The notes below the pieces were generated by a model. That model was given only the letters and a program-made list of their open reading frames with translations, ran no database searches and had not been told where the DNA came from. Source: Flammeovirgaceae bacterium UBA1842 (GTDB lineage: Bacteria; Bacteroidota; Bacteroidia; Cytophagales; Cyclobacteriaceae). From it: a DNA stretch of 39,662 bases. The translations under genes and the position numbers were made by a program. Location of the stretch: positions 285 to 39,946 of the forward strand of contig DDIU01000045.1 in NCBI GenBank assembly GCA_002338655.1, read 5' to 3'. Shown one piece after another: positions 32,074 through 39,662 of this stretch (within the stretch, counting starts at the first letter, position 1; the number at the start of each line of letters is the position of its first letter).

Positions 32074-32832
32074 ATGAATAGAATACTAACTCTATTATCC
32101 TTGTTGGTTTTGGTGGCCTGTAACAGTGCTCCTCAAACTAAAAAAGCGGGTGTCTGTATTTCATTTGATGATAGAAGTATAGCAGAATGGTATCAAATGT
32201 CAGGGCTTTTAGATCAATATAATGCTAAAGTCACATTTTTTATAACCCAGTTTGATTCACTTACTGAAAATGAAGTTGTTAAATTAAAACAACTCCAATT
32301 GAATGGCCATGAAATTGGAAGTCATGGCAATAGGCATGCAATTTCTGAAAATTATATAAAGGAATATGGTTGGAATAAGTACATAGATGATGAAATTATT
32401 GCTAATAAATTAGCCATGCAAGCCAAAGGATTTGAACCTGTTTCATTTGCCTACCCGTATGGGGCAAAATATTGGTTTACTGATTATCTTATTTCCAAAT
32501 ATCATCCTGCCATCCGTTCCGATTTGCCAGTAAATGCAGAGAATGATCTGACCAAAATCGAAGGTATCTTCTATAAATTTGATGGTGATTACGAATTTTA
32601 TTCCATGGGATTTGATAGTAATTATCATCTAACACATGAAATGATTACTAAGGCCATGAAACGTGCCAAAATGAATAATGAAGTGCTGCTATTACATGGC
32701 CACGTACCGGACGATGGTAAGGCTAAGAAGTACGAATTCTCGATGGAATTATTAGAGTTTATACTATCGGAAGCCAATAGGCAAGGCTTGGTTTTTTATA
32801 GGTTTAAGGATTTGGTCAATTCGGATCAATAG
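32074..32832 (+). CDS. Polysaccharide deacetylase (NodB-like) lipoprotein
   Basis: A 252-residue lipoprotein: residues 1-15 form the signal and LVAC16 is the lipobox. The NodB domain carries the metal and catalytic motifs ISFDDRS (29-35, Asp32 catalytic base and Asp33 metal ligand) and GHEIGSHGNRHA (78-89, metal ligands His84 and His88), then FAYPYG (about 128-133) and a late LLLHGH (about 209-214) that gives the second histidine. Such enzymes remove N- or O-acetyl groups from chitin, peptidoglycan or exopolysaccharide. Here it would act in the periplasm or on the surface. It is co-transcribed with the acyl-CoA reductase, but a shared pathway is not evident. Confidence 0.9.
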   Translation: MNRILTLLSLLVLVACNSAPQTKKAGVCISFDDRSIAEWYQMSGLLDQYNAKVTFFITQFDSLTENEVVKLKQLQLNGHEIGSHGNRHAISENYIKEYGWNKYIDDEIIANKLAMQAKGFEPVSFAYPYGAKYWFTDYLISKYHPAIRSDLPVNAENDLTKIEGIFYKFDGDYEFYSMGFDSNYHLTHEMITKAMKRAKMNNEVLLLHGHVPDDGKAKKYEFSMELLEFILSEANRQGLVFYRFKDLVNSDQ

Positions 32833-33272
32833 TTCTACTCCTTCTCTATATTGGGTCGTAGGACTGCTGGGCTTAACCTACGATCTGTGGGGGAATGACT
32901 GCACTAAACCTGTCAGGTTTAATTTTAGTTAGGCCTTCGTCCAATCTATATCAACAGCCAAAGTAATGACAAACCTGACAGGTTTTTATTACTTGAAATT
33001 TCGTTATGTATCATTGAATAAGGTAAGGTTTGCGCCAATTGGGAACTACTGCACTGGTTGTAGCGTCCGCTACCTATGATTTTTATTACTTGTCCGTTAT
33101 CTATATTGGTTGTAGGATGGCTGCGCTAAACCTACGACCAGTGGGGTAAAACAAAGAAAGGCACAAGTGGACACTTGCGCCAGTTTCTTCGTTTTATATG
33201 CATGTTCCTGTTGGAGAAAGCAACATATACCCACCATCTACAAAAACGAAATCTTTATCGAACATCAGGTAG
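32833..33272. repeat. Intergenic mosaic of palindromic and direct repeats (no gene)
   Basis: No convincing open frame is present in these 440 bp. Repeats seen are as follows. An approximately 50-bp unit occurs twice as a direct repeat, at about 32845-32895 and 33099-33147; each has a hairpin with GTAGG / CCTAC arms. AAACCTGTCAGGTTT (32906-32920) and its exact reverse complement AAACCTGACAGGTTT (32971-32985) form an inverted pair. A GTAGCG / CGCTAC hairpin with a 2-nt loop lies at 33060-33073. A near-palindrome GCACAAGTGGACACTTGCGC lies at about 33161-33180. These resemble small dispersed elements of Bacteroidota genomes. Confidence 0.75.
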
Positions 33273-34733
33273 TTACTTCTTCCCTTCTGCTGGTTTATCA
33301 CCTTTGTCCTCCTTTTTCACGGGTTTGACTTCAATAGGCTTTTCCGTTTTAGATTCTGCCTTTATACCCTTGGCCATCTTCTCAATTTCTTCTTTCGACT
33401 TACCCTTCAAATACTCAGGCAAATCCATGCCCGCCATGTTAAACATCTCTTGTAATGGAGGTACCGACTTATAAAGTCCTGAAATGAAATTAGCTGTAGA
33501 CGTTTTATCATCACCGCCATTTCCACCTTCCCAAACAGTGATTTTATCGATTTTAATATTTTTAATCGCTTCAGTTTGCAATCTTACCAACTCGGGTAAT
33601 TTATCAGCTATTAATAGTAATACCGCATCTTTAGAATTATCACCAGCCGCATTTACAATTTGCTTTAATCCTTCTGCTTGCTTAGTCAATATTTCCAAAA
33701 GTCCCTGCGCTTCCGCTTGTTTTTTGAACAATATCGCATCAGCTTCCCCTTTTGCCCTTCTTCTGATCATCTCTGCCTCTGCTTCAGCAGCAATCTCCAC
33801 CCTTTCTTTATCAATTCTTGCTGGGATCACTATATCAGCTGTTTGTGCTGCTTTATCACGGGTAGCTCTTGCATCTTCCGCCAACTGTTCTGCGGCATAG
33901 GCTTCCTCCAGTGCTTTTGCAGATTGTACTTTTTCTGCTGCTGTGGAAATACGCTTTGCTTCTGCTTCCTTTTCAAATCTAGAGGCATCAGACTGCGCTA
34001 TCTTAATTTTTGCTGTATTTTCCCCCTCTACTGCACGTGCATTGGCATCCGCCACTTGTACCCTTTGATCCTGATGCGCATTGGCCTCACCAATAGCCCC
34101 ATCCCTATCCTTCTCTGCAACCGATTTCTTTGCGTCATTGATGGCCTTTGCTGCTGCTTCTTTACCAAGTGCCTCTATATATCCAGACTCATCTTTAATG
34201 TCCGTTACGTTTACGTTAATTAGCTTAAGTCCTATCTTTTTAAGTTCAGCTTCAACGTTTGAAGCTACATTCGCTAAAAACTTATCTCTGTTACTATTAA
34301 TCTCCTCAATGTCCATTGTAGCAACAACAAGTCTCAACTGACCGAATATAATATCTTTGGCCAAATCATGAATATGATCCTGAGAAAGGCCTAAAAGGCG
34401 TTCTGCCGCATTGTTCATCACCCCTGGCTCTGTTGAAATACCAACTGTAAATCTTGAAGGCACATCTACACGGATATTTTGCTTACTTAATGCATTTGAG
34501 AGCATTACTTCTATAGAACTAGGAGTCAAATCTAGGAACTCATAATCCTGAAAAACGGGCCACACAAATGCAGCACCTCCATGGATACATTTAGCTGAGC
34601 CTGTACCTACTTTTCCATAAACCACTAATATTCTATCTGATGGACAGCGCTTGTACCTTCTAATGAAGGTGGCTATGATGATAAAAATGAATAATGCGAC
34701 AAACGCAAATACGGGTAAGGCTAAAACGCTCAT
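33273..34733 (-). CDS. Flotillin-family (SPFH) membrane scaffold protein
   Basis: A 486-residue protein like FloT/YqiK. One N-terminal transmembrane hairpin (about 3-23) is followed by the SPFH/band-7 domain (about 30-195, including PSDRILVVYGKVGTGSAKC and SRFTVGISTEPGVMNNAAERL). A long Ala/Glu-rich coiled coil follows (about 200-375), then a flotillin C-terminal part (about 375-445) and a Lys/Glu/Pro tail ending KPAEGKK. Flotillins form ordered lipid domains and cages at the membrane and influence secretion, fluidity and signalling. The start codon overlaps the stop of the NfeD-like gene by 1 nt (TAATG), so the pair is translationally coupled. Confidence 0.95.
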   Translation of the reverse strand: MSVLALPVFAFVALFIFIIIATFIRRYKRCPSDRILVVYGKVGTGSAKCIHGGAAFVWPVFQDYEFLDLTPSSIEVMLSNALSKQNIRVDVPSRFTVGISTEPGVMNNAAERLLGLSQDHIHDLAKDIIFGQLRLVVATMDIEEINSNRDKFLANVASNVEAELKKIGLKLINVNVTDIKDESGYIEALGKEAAAKAINDAKKSVAEKDRDGAIGEANAHQDQRVQVADANARAVEGENTAKIKIAQSDASRFEKEAEAKRISTAAEKVQSAKALEEAYAAEQLAEDARATRDKAAQTADIVIPARIDKERVEIAAEAEAEMIRRRAKGEADAILFKKQAEAQGLLEILTKQAEGLKQIVNAAGDNSKDAVLLLIADKLPELVRLQTEAIKNIKIDKITVWEGGNGGDDKTSTANFISGLYKSVPPLQEMFNMAGMDLPEYLKGKSKEEIEKMAKGIKAESKTEKPIEVKPVKKEDKGDKPAEGKK

Positions 34734-35320
34734 TATAGTTTATTCTTAGTTACAATTAATAGATTATCATTTACCAAAGCGGATACAGTCACCACTGAGC
34801 CTGCTTTTAAATCCTGTTCATCATCAGTTACAGCCTCTAAGGTTCGAAGTGTCCCCTGTACCTTTACCTGAACTTGTCCGATATTGCCCCTGGTAGCTTT
34901 TATTTCCAAATATACTTCGCCTACCATACCGATGGCATTTTTCATTTTGAGCGTACCACTAGAATCAGCTTTGTCCATAAAATAAAACATCCCTCCCATG
35001 ATTAGCATCATCATCAGACCTGCAATCACAGAAATAAAAATAGAAAGGCCGTTGGACAATCCTGAATCTAAACAAGCGATACCTGTCCAAGCAAAAATGG
35101 TGAAAAAGGCAACTAAATTTTTTACAGTAAAAAACTGAAATCCAATACCATCATCAGTTTCAATATCAACGTCTACCGAGCTATCATCAGGGATGTCGCC
35201 ACCAAAAAACGTAAGTACAAGCTGGATTATAAAAAAGAAGGTGAAAGGGACTGCAAACCCCCAGTAGATCTGCTCTAGTGATTGCAATGATTCCCACCAT
35301 GAGCTTATATCAGTCATCAT
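34733..35320 (-). CDS. NfeD-like membrane protein with OB-fold domain
   Basis: A 195-residue inner-membrane protein. Hydrophobic helices lie at about 18-42, 66-88 and 92-112, followed by a C-terminal OB-fold of the NfeD type (about 125-195: NAIGMVGEVYLEIKATRGNIGQVQVKV, then GSVVTVSALVNDNLLIV). In Bacillus the equivalent YuaF is encoded beside FloT and works with it. The gene overlaps the flotillin gene by 1 nt in the same order, so a membrane complex is very likely. A slightly shorter protein is possible from the second Met at position 2. Confidence 0.88.
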   Translation of the reverse strand: MMTDISSWWESLQSLEQIYWGFAVPFTFFFIIQLVLTFFGGDIPDDSSVDVDIETDDGIGFQFFTVKNLVAFFTIFAWTGIACLDSGLSNGLSIFISVIAGLMMMLIMGGMFYFMDKADSSGTLKMKNAIGMVGEVYLEIKATRGNIGQVQVKVQGTLRTLEAVTDDEQDLKAGSVVTVSALVNDNLLIVTKNKL

Positions 35321-35443
35321 GAATTGTTTGTAGATTAAATATCGAGCAAATTAGTTTTTTTGCTTTGAATGAGGAAAACATTTGAGAAAATAATTATAAA
35401 AAATGTTGCCTCTTTAAGGCAAATCTTCTTCCTCTCAATTAAA

Positions 35444-35468
35444 AAAGGCGGCTAATGTGGCCGCCTTT
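35444..35468 (-). terminator. Intrinsic terminator of the giant surface-protein gene
   Basis: Perfect 9-bp arms AAAGGCGGC (35444-35452) and GCCGCCTTT (35460-35468) with a 7-nt loop. On the minus strand the stem runs into six T. It lies 24 nt after the stop codon of the gene ending at 35492. Confidence 0.88.
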
Positions 35469-35491
35469 CATTTGATATTCAATCAAATACC

Positions 35492-38400
35492 CTAGGGTTT
35501 AACTCCTTTTATTACTTCCACCCAACCCGTATAGATTTTACCAGCGGCTTCAAGTTTATAGAAGTAAATGCCTTCAGGCGTATCTTCTCCACCCCAAGCG
35601 GTGTCGTTGGTGTAGTTGCTGCTTTTGAATACTTCTCTACCCCATCGGCTAGTAATTACTATTGTAGAACCCTCATCAGGTAGATTTCTGATATAGAATG
35701 TTTCATTGTCATCATCTCCATTAGGGGTGATCACGTTAGGTATAAATAAAGTGGAATCTCGACCTACTACTGGATTCAATATTTGACTACAACCATTCGC
35801 GTCTAATACAGTAAGGTCATATAATCCAAAATTCAAATCATTAAACGTTGTACCCGATCCATCAGTAAGATTGACCGACAAGAATATGGACCTATTGCTG
35901 CTCTCTACCCCTTCCAACTCCACTAAAAATGGTGAAGTACCTCCTTCAATACTTTCAATTTCAATTGAACCCGTGCCTTTATCTGGCAATGAGGCATTGA
36001 TTGAACCTAAAAGAACATTAAGTTCATCAGGTTCAATAATTGTAATTCTTTCATTCTTTGTTGAATTACAACCTCCATTTTGTTTTACTTTCACTTCATA
36101 AGTTCCTTTTGAAAGATTAGAGAATACAAAGCTAGTTCCATCAAAATTTTCTTCTCTAATAATTTCAGCTCCATTAAGAGATAAAGTAATTGTTAAATCA
36201 ACAGTGGCGTCTTCTGATCCAATGATGTCTGTCAAACTAATTTCACCGTCCCCATCCAGATTACACGTAACATCAGTCTTTTCGAAACTGAAATCTACTA
36301 AGCCAAAACCTGTAACTGTGGCCACTTGTTGCGTCAGACATCCATCATCATCCAAATCAGGTTTCATTACCACCTCATGTACACCAACAGATAAGTCCTT
36401 GATTGAAAAATTAAATCCAGGAGCCTCAATGAAGTCATTGCCATCCACCGAATAGTAGAAAGGTCGTGTTCCGGTGGTAACATCTACATTAATGACACCA
36501 TCTGATCCATTTCCAGAACAAGTTGCGGCACTAGTTTGCGTAAGTGTAAAGTCTACCGTGCCAGGAGCTAGAATGTCAAAATCTTCGCTCACAGTACATC
36601 CTGAGATATCCCTGATATAAAGTGTATAATTATCGGCACTTAGGTTATTGTAAATGATATCTTCATTAAAAGTCCCGAAATCTCCATCGGTAATAGCACT
36701 TGAAGTACGCTTAAAGGCGATAAACCAATCATCTCCACCTGTGTTGGCTCCACCTGAAGGAGGAAAATCAACTGATACCTGTCCATCACTGCTATCACAA
36801 GTAGTCAGATTGGAAGGTGTAGCATTGACGGTAATAACGGGGTTAACTGAAGTAATAGTGACATCAATTATATCAGGGCAGGGATCATTAGCTACAGAAC
36901 CGAGTCTAATACTTGTTATTCCTGCATTTAATCCTTCTACTCTGTTATCCCCAGGGAGAGCCATCCATGATGAACCTCCGTCAATGGAGTAGAAATATTG
37001 TCCTAACACAGGCGTGATATTAGTTAAGGTTACTGCTCCTGTTTCACCAAAGCACGATATATTTTCAGTTGAACCACCAAGTAATTCACCTTCAACTGTA
37101 CTAAGGATTTCCAAAACAACAGACCTCCCATCATCACAAATATTACTATTCCCTAAATCTGTAACCGTATACGTATAGATAGAAGGCGACAAGTTATTAA
37201 AAGTTGGCATAGCAGATTGCGTACTGAATGGATTACCACCAGAATCTGTCATTTGGACCAAATAATTACCTGTTCCACCTTGAATATCGAATGCAATTGA
37301 ACCATCGTTATTATTTGTGCAAGTTGGCCTAGTTAAAATCGGATTGATAGCAGTGAAGGCACCACAATCGGTAGGGCCACAAGTACCAGGGTCATTAAGT
37401 GTTACATTAATTATTTCGCTGGATGTACATGCACCATCAGTAATTGTGATATTATTATAAACGCCTGCAGTTAATCCACTTATTGTAGCTGTACCTCCAC
37501 TTATATTTATACCTGTAAAAGTCTGTGCAGTAGCACTTCCGTCAATATAATCCAAGTCATAAAGTCCATCAGTGACATTCGTAAAGATTAAACTTATAGA
37601 GCCGTCTGAGCCACCGCATGTTGTAGGCCCACCGTTCCCTGTTAAATTTATTGTTGGTGCTGATGAGTCATTAAGTGTATTTATGGTAGCGTCTGGATCC
37701 GAGAAGCACATTGTTCCGATTTCCTGTACTACAAAATTAGTAAAATCTCCTGCTGATAGTCCACTAATGAGTATATTGCCAGAGGCATCCGTTGAAACGG
37801 CTGACATACTCACTGGTGTTGAATTAAATTCAAATGATAAGTTATAATTAGTTGTAGCAGAAAGCCCTGTTAATTGAATGTTTCCATCGCTTCCACCACA
37901 TGTTGTAGGATCGGTGGTTATACCAATATTGAATGTAGGAATAGCTGGATCTGATAAAGTAATTGCCCCAGGCAAAACATTTGAAAAACAACCTGTTCCA
38001 TCTTCCTCAACTGAAATATTAGTGTAGTCTCCTGCAGATAAAGATTGAATCTGGATTAACCCACTTATATCACTAGTTAACTGAATTGAAACTGGGGTAG
38101 CATTAAATTGATAATTCAGATTATATACTGTAGTAGCAATTAGCCCTGATAATTCAATTTCTCCCTCACTACCTGCACATGTGGTTGGATTTGAAGTATT
38201 GTTGATTGTAATAATTGGAGCACCAGTATCTATAATATCAAATGGACCTATTAAAGAATTTGAAATACAATTGCTTTCAGTGACCGTAATATTGTCATAG
38301 CTTCCCGCTACCAGATTATTAATACTTAATCCTCCTACACCATCACTAACAAAATTACCACCAGCGGTAACAACACCATTTAATGTATAATCCACAGCAT

Positions 38401-39662
38401 AAGAAATGCTATTGTCTAACCCTGTTAAATTTATTTGACCATCAGCCGCTCCACAAATTGTAGGCGGAACTATATTATTAAAGGCAATTGTAACAGGTGT
38501 AGGATCCACTAGATTGAACGGTCCAGGTACTGTATTTGAAGTACAACTTCCTTCTTGAACTCTAATATTAGTAATTGATCCGGCAGCAAATCCAGATAGT
38601 ATAATTTCTCCTGCACCATTACTTGTTACAGGAGTTAGAATAAATAATGCTGTGTTAAAATTATAAATGACACTATAAGCAGTAGTCACATTTAATCCAG
38701 TGATAGTTATTGAGCCGTCAGAACCACCACAAGAAGTTGGGTCTGACTTACTAGCTAAAATTGAAACGGCCCCTGGATCACTTAAAACTATTGCCGTAGT
38801 TATAACATTTGACTGGCAACCGTTTACATCGGTAACAGATATGTTATTATAATTTCCTGCTGAGAGGTTAGAAACGGTAAGTAATCCACCCCCATCACTT
38901 GTTAATACAGGGATATTAACCGCCACTCCATTAAATTCATAATCTACAATATAGTTTGTTGTTGGTGTTAGTCCGTTTAACACAAATGTTCCATCAGATG
39001 ATACGCAAGAAAGTGGATCAGTAAACGAATCTTCAAGTATTGTTGCTCCAGAAGGATCCACTAACGTAGTAGGTCCGACAATTATATTTGAAGTACAACC
39101 TGAACCCGTATCCCTAACGCTAATATTCGTATAATCACCCCCATTTAACCCACTGATTACAATCTCACCAGCAGCACTACTTATAATATTAATATCTACT
39201 TGAACTCCATCATCAAAATAAGTAACATCATAGCTCGTAGAAGCGTTTAATCCTGTTAACTCGATAGAACCTTCACTTCCACCGCATGTTGTGGGATTAG
39301 TTTGATCAAAAACTGAAATTGTAACAGCCCCTGGATCAGAAAGAATAAATGGTCCTGCCAATGTGTTCGAAGGACAACCTGTAACTTGATTTGTAACAGT
39401 AATATTTGTGTAATTTCCAGCATCCAATCCTCCAATCAATAATTCACCTAACCCGTTAGTGCTATTGGTAATATCCACTTGTACCGAATTATCAAAATAT
39501 CTTATATCGTAAGCTGTAGAAGCGTTAAGTCCACTGAGTCGAATGCTTCCATTTGTTCCGCCACAACTACTTGGACTATTCAAAAGATCAAATGCAATGG
39601 CGGGACTAGTTGGATCACTCAACGTTACAGGGCCTGCCAATACATTCGAGGTACAATTGCTC
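35492..39662 (-). CDS. Giant T9SS-secreted surface protein with tandem repeats and type-B sorting domain (5' end outside window)
   Basis: About 1,390 codons are visible; the frame stays open to the right edge, so the N-terminus is missing. Residue numbers here count from the TTG at 39640. Residues 1 to about 740 hold eight tandem units of about 93 residues, each with two conserved cysteines: one in TTCGGSDG-like sequence and one in GCxSN about 62 residues later. Residues about 745-1290 are SprB-type repeats (DGSIAFDIQGGTGNYLVQ, then SDGQVSVDF). The C-terminus (about 1295-1382) is the gliding-motility-associated type-B sorting domain (FIPNVITPNGDDDNETFYI, SRWGREVF, GIYFYKL, GWVEVIKG), which directs export by the T9SS. 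It is probably an adhesin or gliding filament. Its terminator is at 35444-35468. Confidence 0.93.
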   Translation of the reverse strand, partial: SNCTSNVLAGPVTLSDPTSPAIAFDLLNSPSSCGGTNGSIRLSGLNASTAYDIRYFDNSVQVDITNSTNGLGELLIGGLDAGNYTNITVTNQVTGCPSNTLAGPFILSDPGAVTISVFDQTNPTTCGGSEGSIELTGLNASTSYDVTYFDDGVQVDINIISSAAGEIVISGLNGGDYTNISVRDTGSGCTSNIIVGPTTLVDPSGATILEDSFTDPLSCVSSDGTFVLNGLTPTTNYIVDYEFNGVAVNIPVLTSDGGGLLTVSNLSAGNYNNISVTDVNGCQSNVITTAIVLSDPGAVSILASKSDPTSCGGSDGSITITGLNVTTAYSVIYNFNTALFILTPVTSNGAGEIILSGFAAGSITNIRVQEGSCTSNTVPGPFNLVDPTPVTIAFNNIVPPTICGAADGQINLTGLDNSISYAVDYTLNGVVTAGGNFVSDGVGGLSINNLVAGSYDNITVTESNCISNSLIGPFDIIDTGAPIITINNTSNPTTCAGSEGEIELSGLIATTVYNLNYQFNATPVSIQLTSDISGLIQIQSLSAGDYTNISVEEDGTGCFSNVLPGAITLSDPAIPTFNIGITTDPTTCGGSDGNIQLTGLSATTNYNLSFEFNSTPVSMSAVSTDASGNILISGLSAGDFTNFVVQEIGTMCFSDPDATINTLNDSSAPTINLTGNGGPTTCGGSDGSISLIFTNVTDGLYDLDYIDGSATAQTFTGINISGGTATISGLTAGVYNNITITDGACTSSEIINVTLNDPGTCGPTDCGAFTAINPILTRPTCTNNNDGSIAFDIQGGTGNYLVQMTDSGGNPFSTQSAMPTFNNLSPSIYTYTVTDLGNSNICDDGRSVVLEILSTVEGELLGGSTENISCFGETGAVTLTNITPVLGQYFYSIDGGSSWMALPGDNRVEGLNAGITSIRLGSVANDPCPDIIDVTITSVNPVITVNATPSNLTTCDSSDGQVSVDFPPSGGANTGGDDWFIAFKRTSSAITDGDFGTFNEDIIYNNLSADNYTLYIRDISGCTVSEDFDILAPGTVDFTLTQTSAATCSGNGSDGVINVDVTTGTRPFYYSVDGNDFIEAPGFNFSIKDLSVGVHEVVMKPDLDDDGCLTQQVATVTGFGLVDFSFEKTDVTCNLDGDGEISLTDIIGSEDATVDLTITLSLNGAEIIREENFDGTSFVFSNLSKGTYEVKVKQNGGCNSTKNERITIIEPDELNVLLGSINASLPDKGTGSIEIESIEGGTSPFLVELEGVESSNRSIFLSVNLTDGSGTTFNDLNFGLYDLTVLDANGCSQILNPVVGRDSTLFIPNVITPNGDDDNETFYIRNLPDEGSTIVITSRWGREVFKSSNYTNDTAWGGEDTPEGIYFYKLEAAGKIYTGWVEVIKGVKP
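37390..39662 (-). repeat. Coding tandem repeats, about 280 bp per unit, eight full copies plus part of a ninth
   Basis: Within the giant gene the first cysteine codon of unit 1 (39563-39565) and unit 8 (37616-37618) are 649 codons apart, an average of 92.7 codons per unit. The units differ at many positions, so they are old duplications. At the right edge the fragment SNCTSN shows the end of another unit. Confidence 0.85.

Noticed and set aside
32894..32965. Small + strand open frame of about 23 codons
   Set aside because: It runs through the palindromic repeat units and has no coding features.
33484..34341. Open frames of 86-181 residues on the + strand inside the flotillin gene
   Set aside because: They are rich in Ser, Cys and Phe and mirror the Ala/Glu-rich coiled coil of flotillin; no independent signal.

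Overview
The window looks like a stretch of chromosome from a Bacteroidota bacterium, most likely order Cytophagales. The evidence is AT-rich DNA, hardly any Shine-Dalgarno sequences, several promoters of the Bacteroidota type (TTG, then 19-21 nt, then TAnnTTTG), and family markers: a type IX secretion (T9SS) plug protein, a giant repeat protein with a gliding-motility-type C-terminal sorting domain, DUF2911, a DUF3276/PUR protein and a chimeric anti-sigma/beta-barrel protein. Most genes are core or widely shared. No prophage, transposase or CRISPR array was found.

Layout. 1-5.2 kb: the Cys-rich tail of an unknown gene, a shared terminator, tRNA-Glu (-), gapA (+), a long inverted repeat, an EamA exporter (-), then a + run of a divergent Lgt-like enzyme, a membrane J-domain/TPR protein and a TerB-like protein, facing a PspC-domain protein. 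5.2-9.7 kb: OmpA-like protein, class-III aminotransferase and GAF histidine kinase (+), meeting an ArsC-like protein and HslV (-). 9.7-14.7 kb: pyruvate dehydrogenase E2, a putative metallopeptidase/TolB-propeller/beta-barrel fusion and a tiny zinc-ribbon membrane protein (all -). 14.8-20.3 kb: MurB (+), a dCMP deaminase (-), DUF2911 protein, Mpo1-like protein, membrane AraC regulator and ABC-F ATPase (+). 20.3-24.3 kb: a minus-strand envelope module of ECF sigma factor, anti-sigma/barrel chimera, LVIVD-repeat lipoprotein and small barrel. 24.3-29.2 kb: T9SS plug protein (+), a solitary Cas6 (-), then YchF, an AI-2E-family permease and a PUR protein (-). 29.4-32.8 kb: DUF58 protein (+), two heptad-based tandem arrays, a dicluster ferredoxin (-), and an acyl-CoA reductase plus a deacetylase lipoprotein (+). 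32.8-33.3 kb: a mosaic of palindromic intergenic repeats. 33.3-39.7 kb: flotillin and an NfeD-like partner (-), then the 3' part of a giant T9SS cargo gene (-) that runs off the right edge.

How the genes fit together. Much of the content is envelope biology: T9SS plug and T9SS cargo, Lgt-like enzyme, OmpA, flotillin/NfeD, MurB and the sigma/anti-sigma/LVIVD/OMP module. Central metabolism and housekeeping (gapA, pyruvate dehydrogenase E2, hslV, ychF, ABC-F) are interspersed. The genome is compact: five convergent gene pairs abut or overlap at their stop codons with no terminator between them, while three other convergent or downstream gaps hold concentrated repeat DNA. The items most worth a second look are the solitary Cas6, the sigma/barrel/LVIVD module, the peptidase-propeller-barrel fusion, the opposed heptad arrays and the tandem two-cysteine repeats of the giant surface protein.
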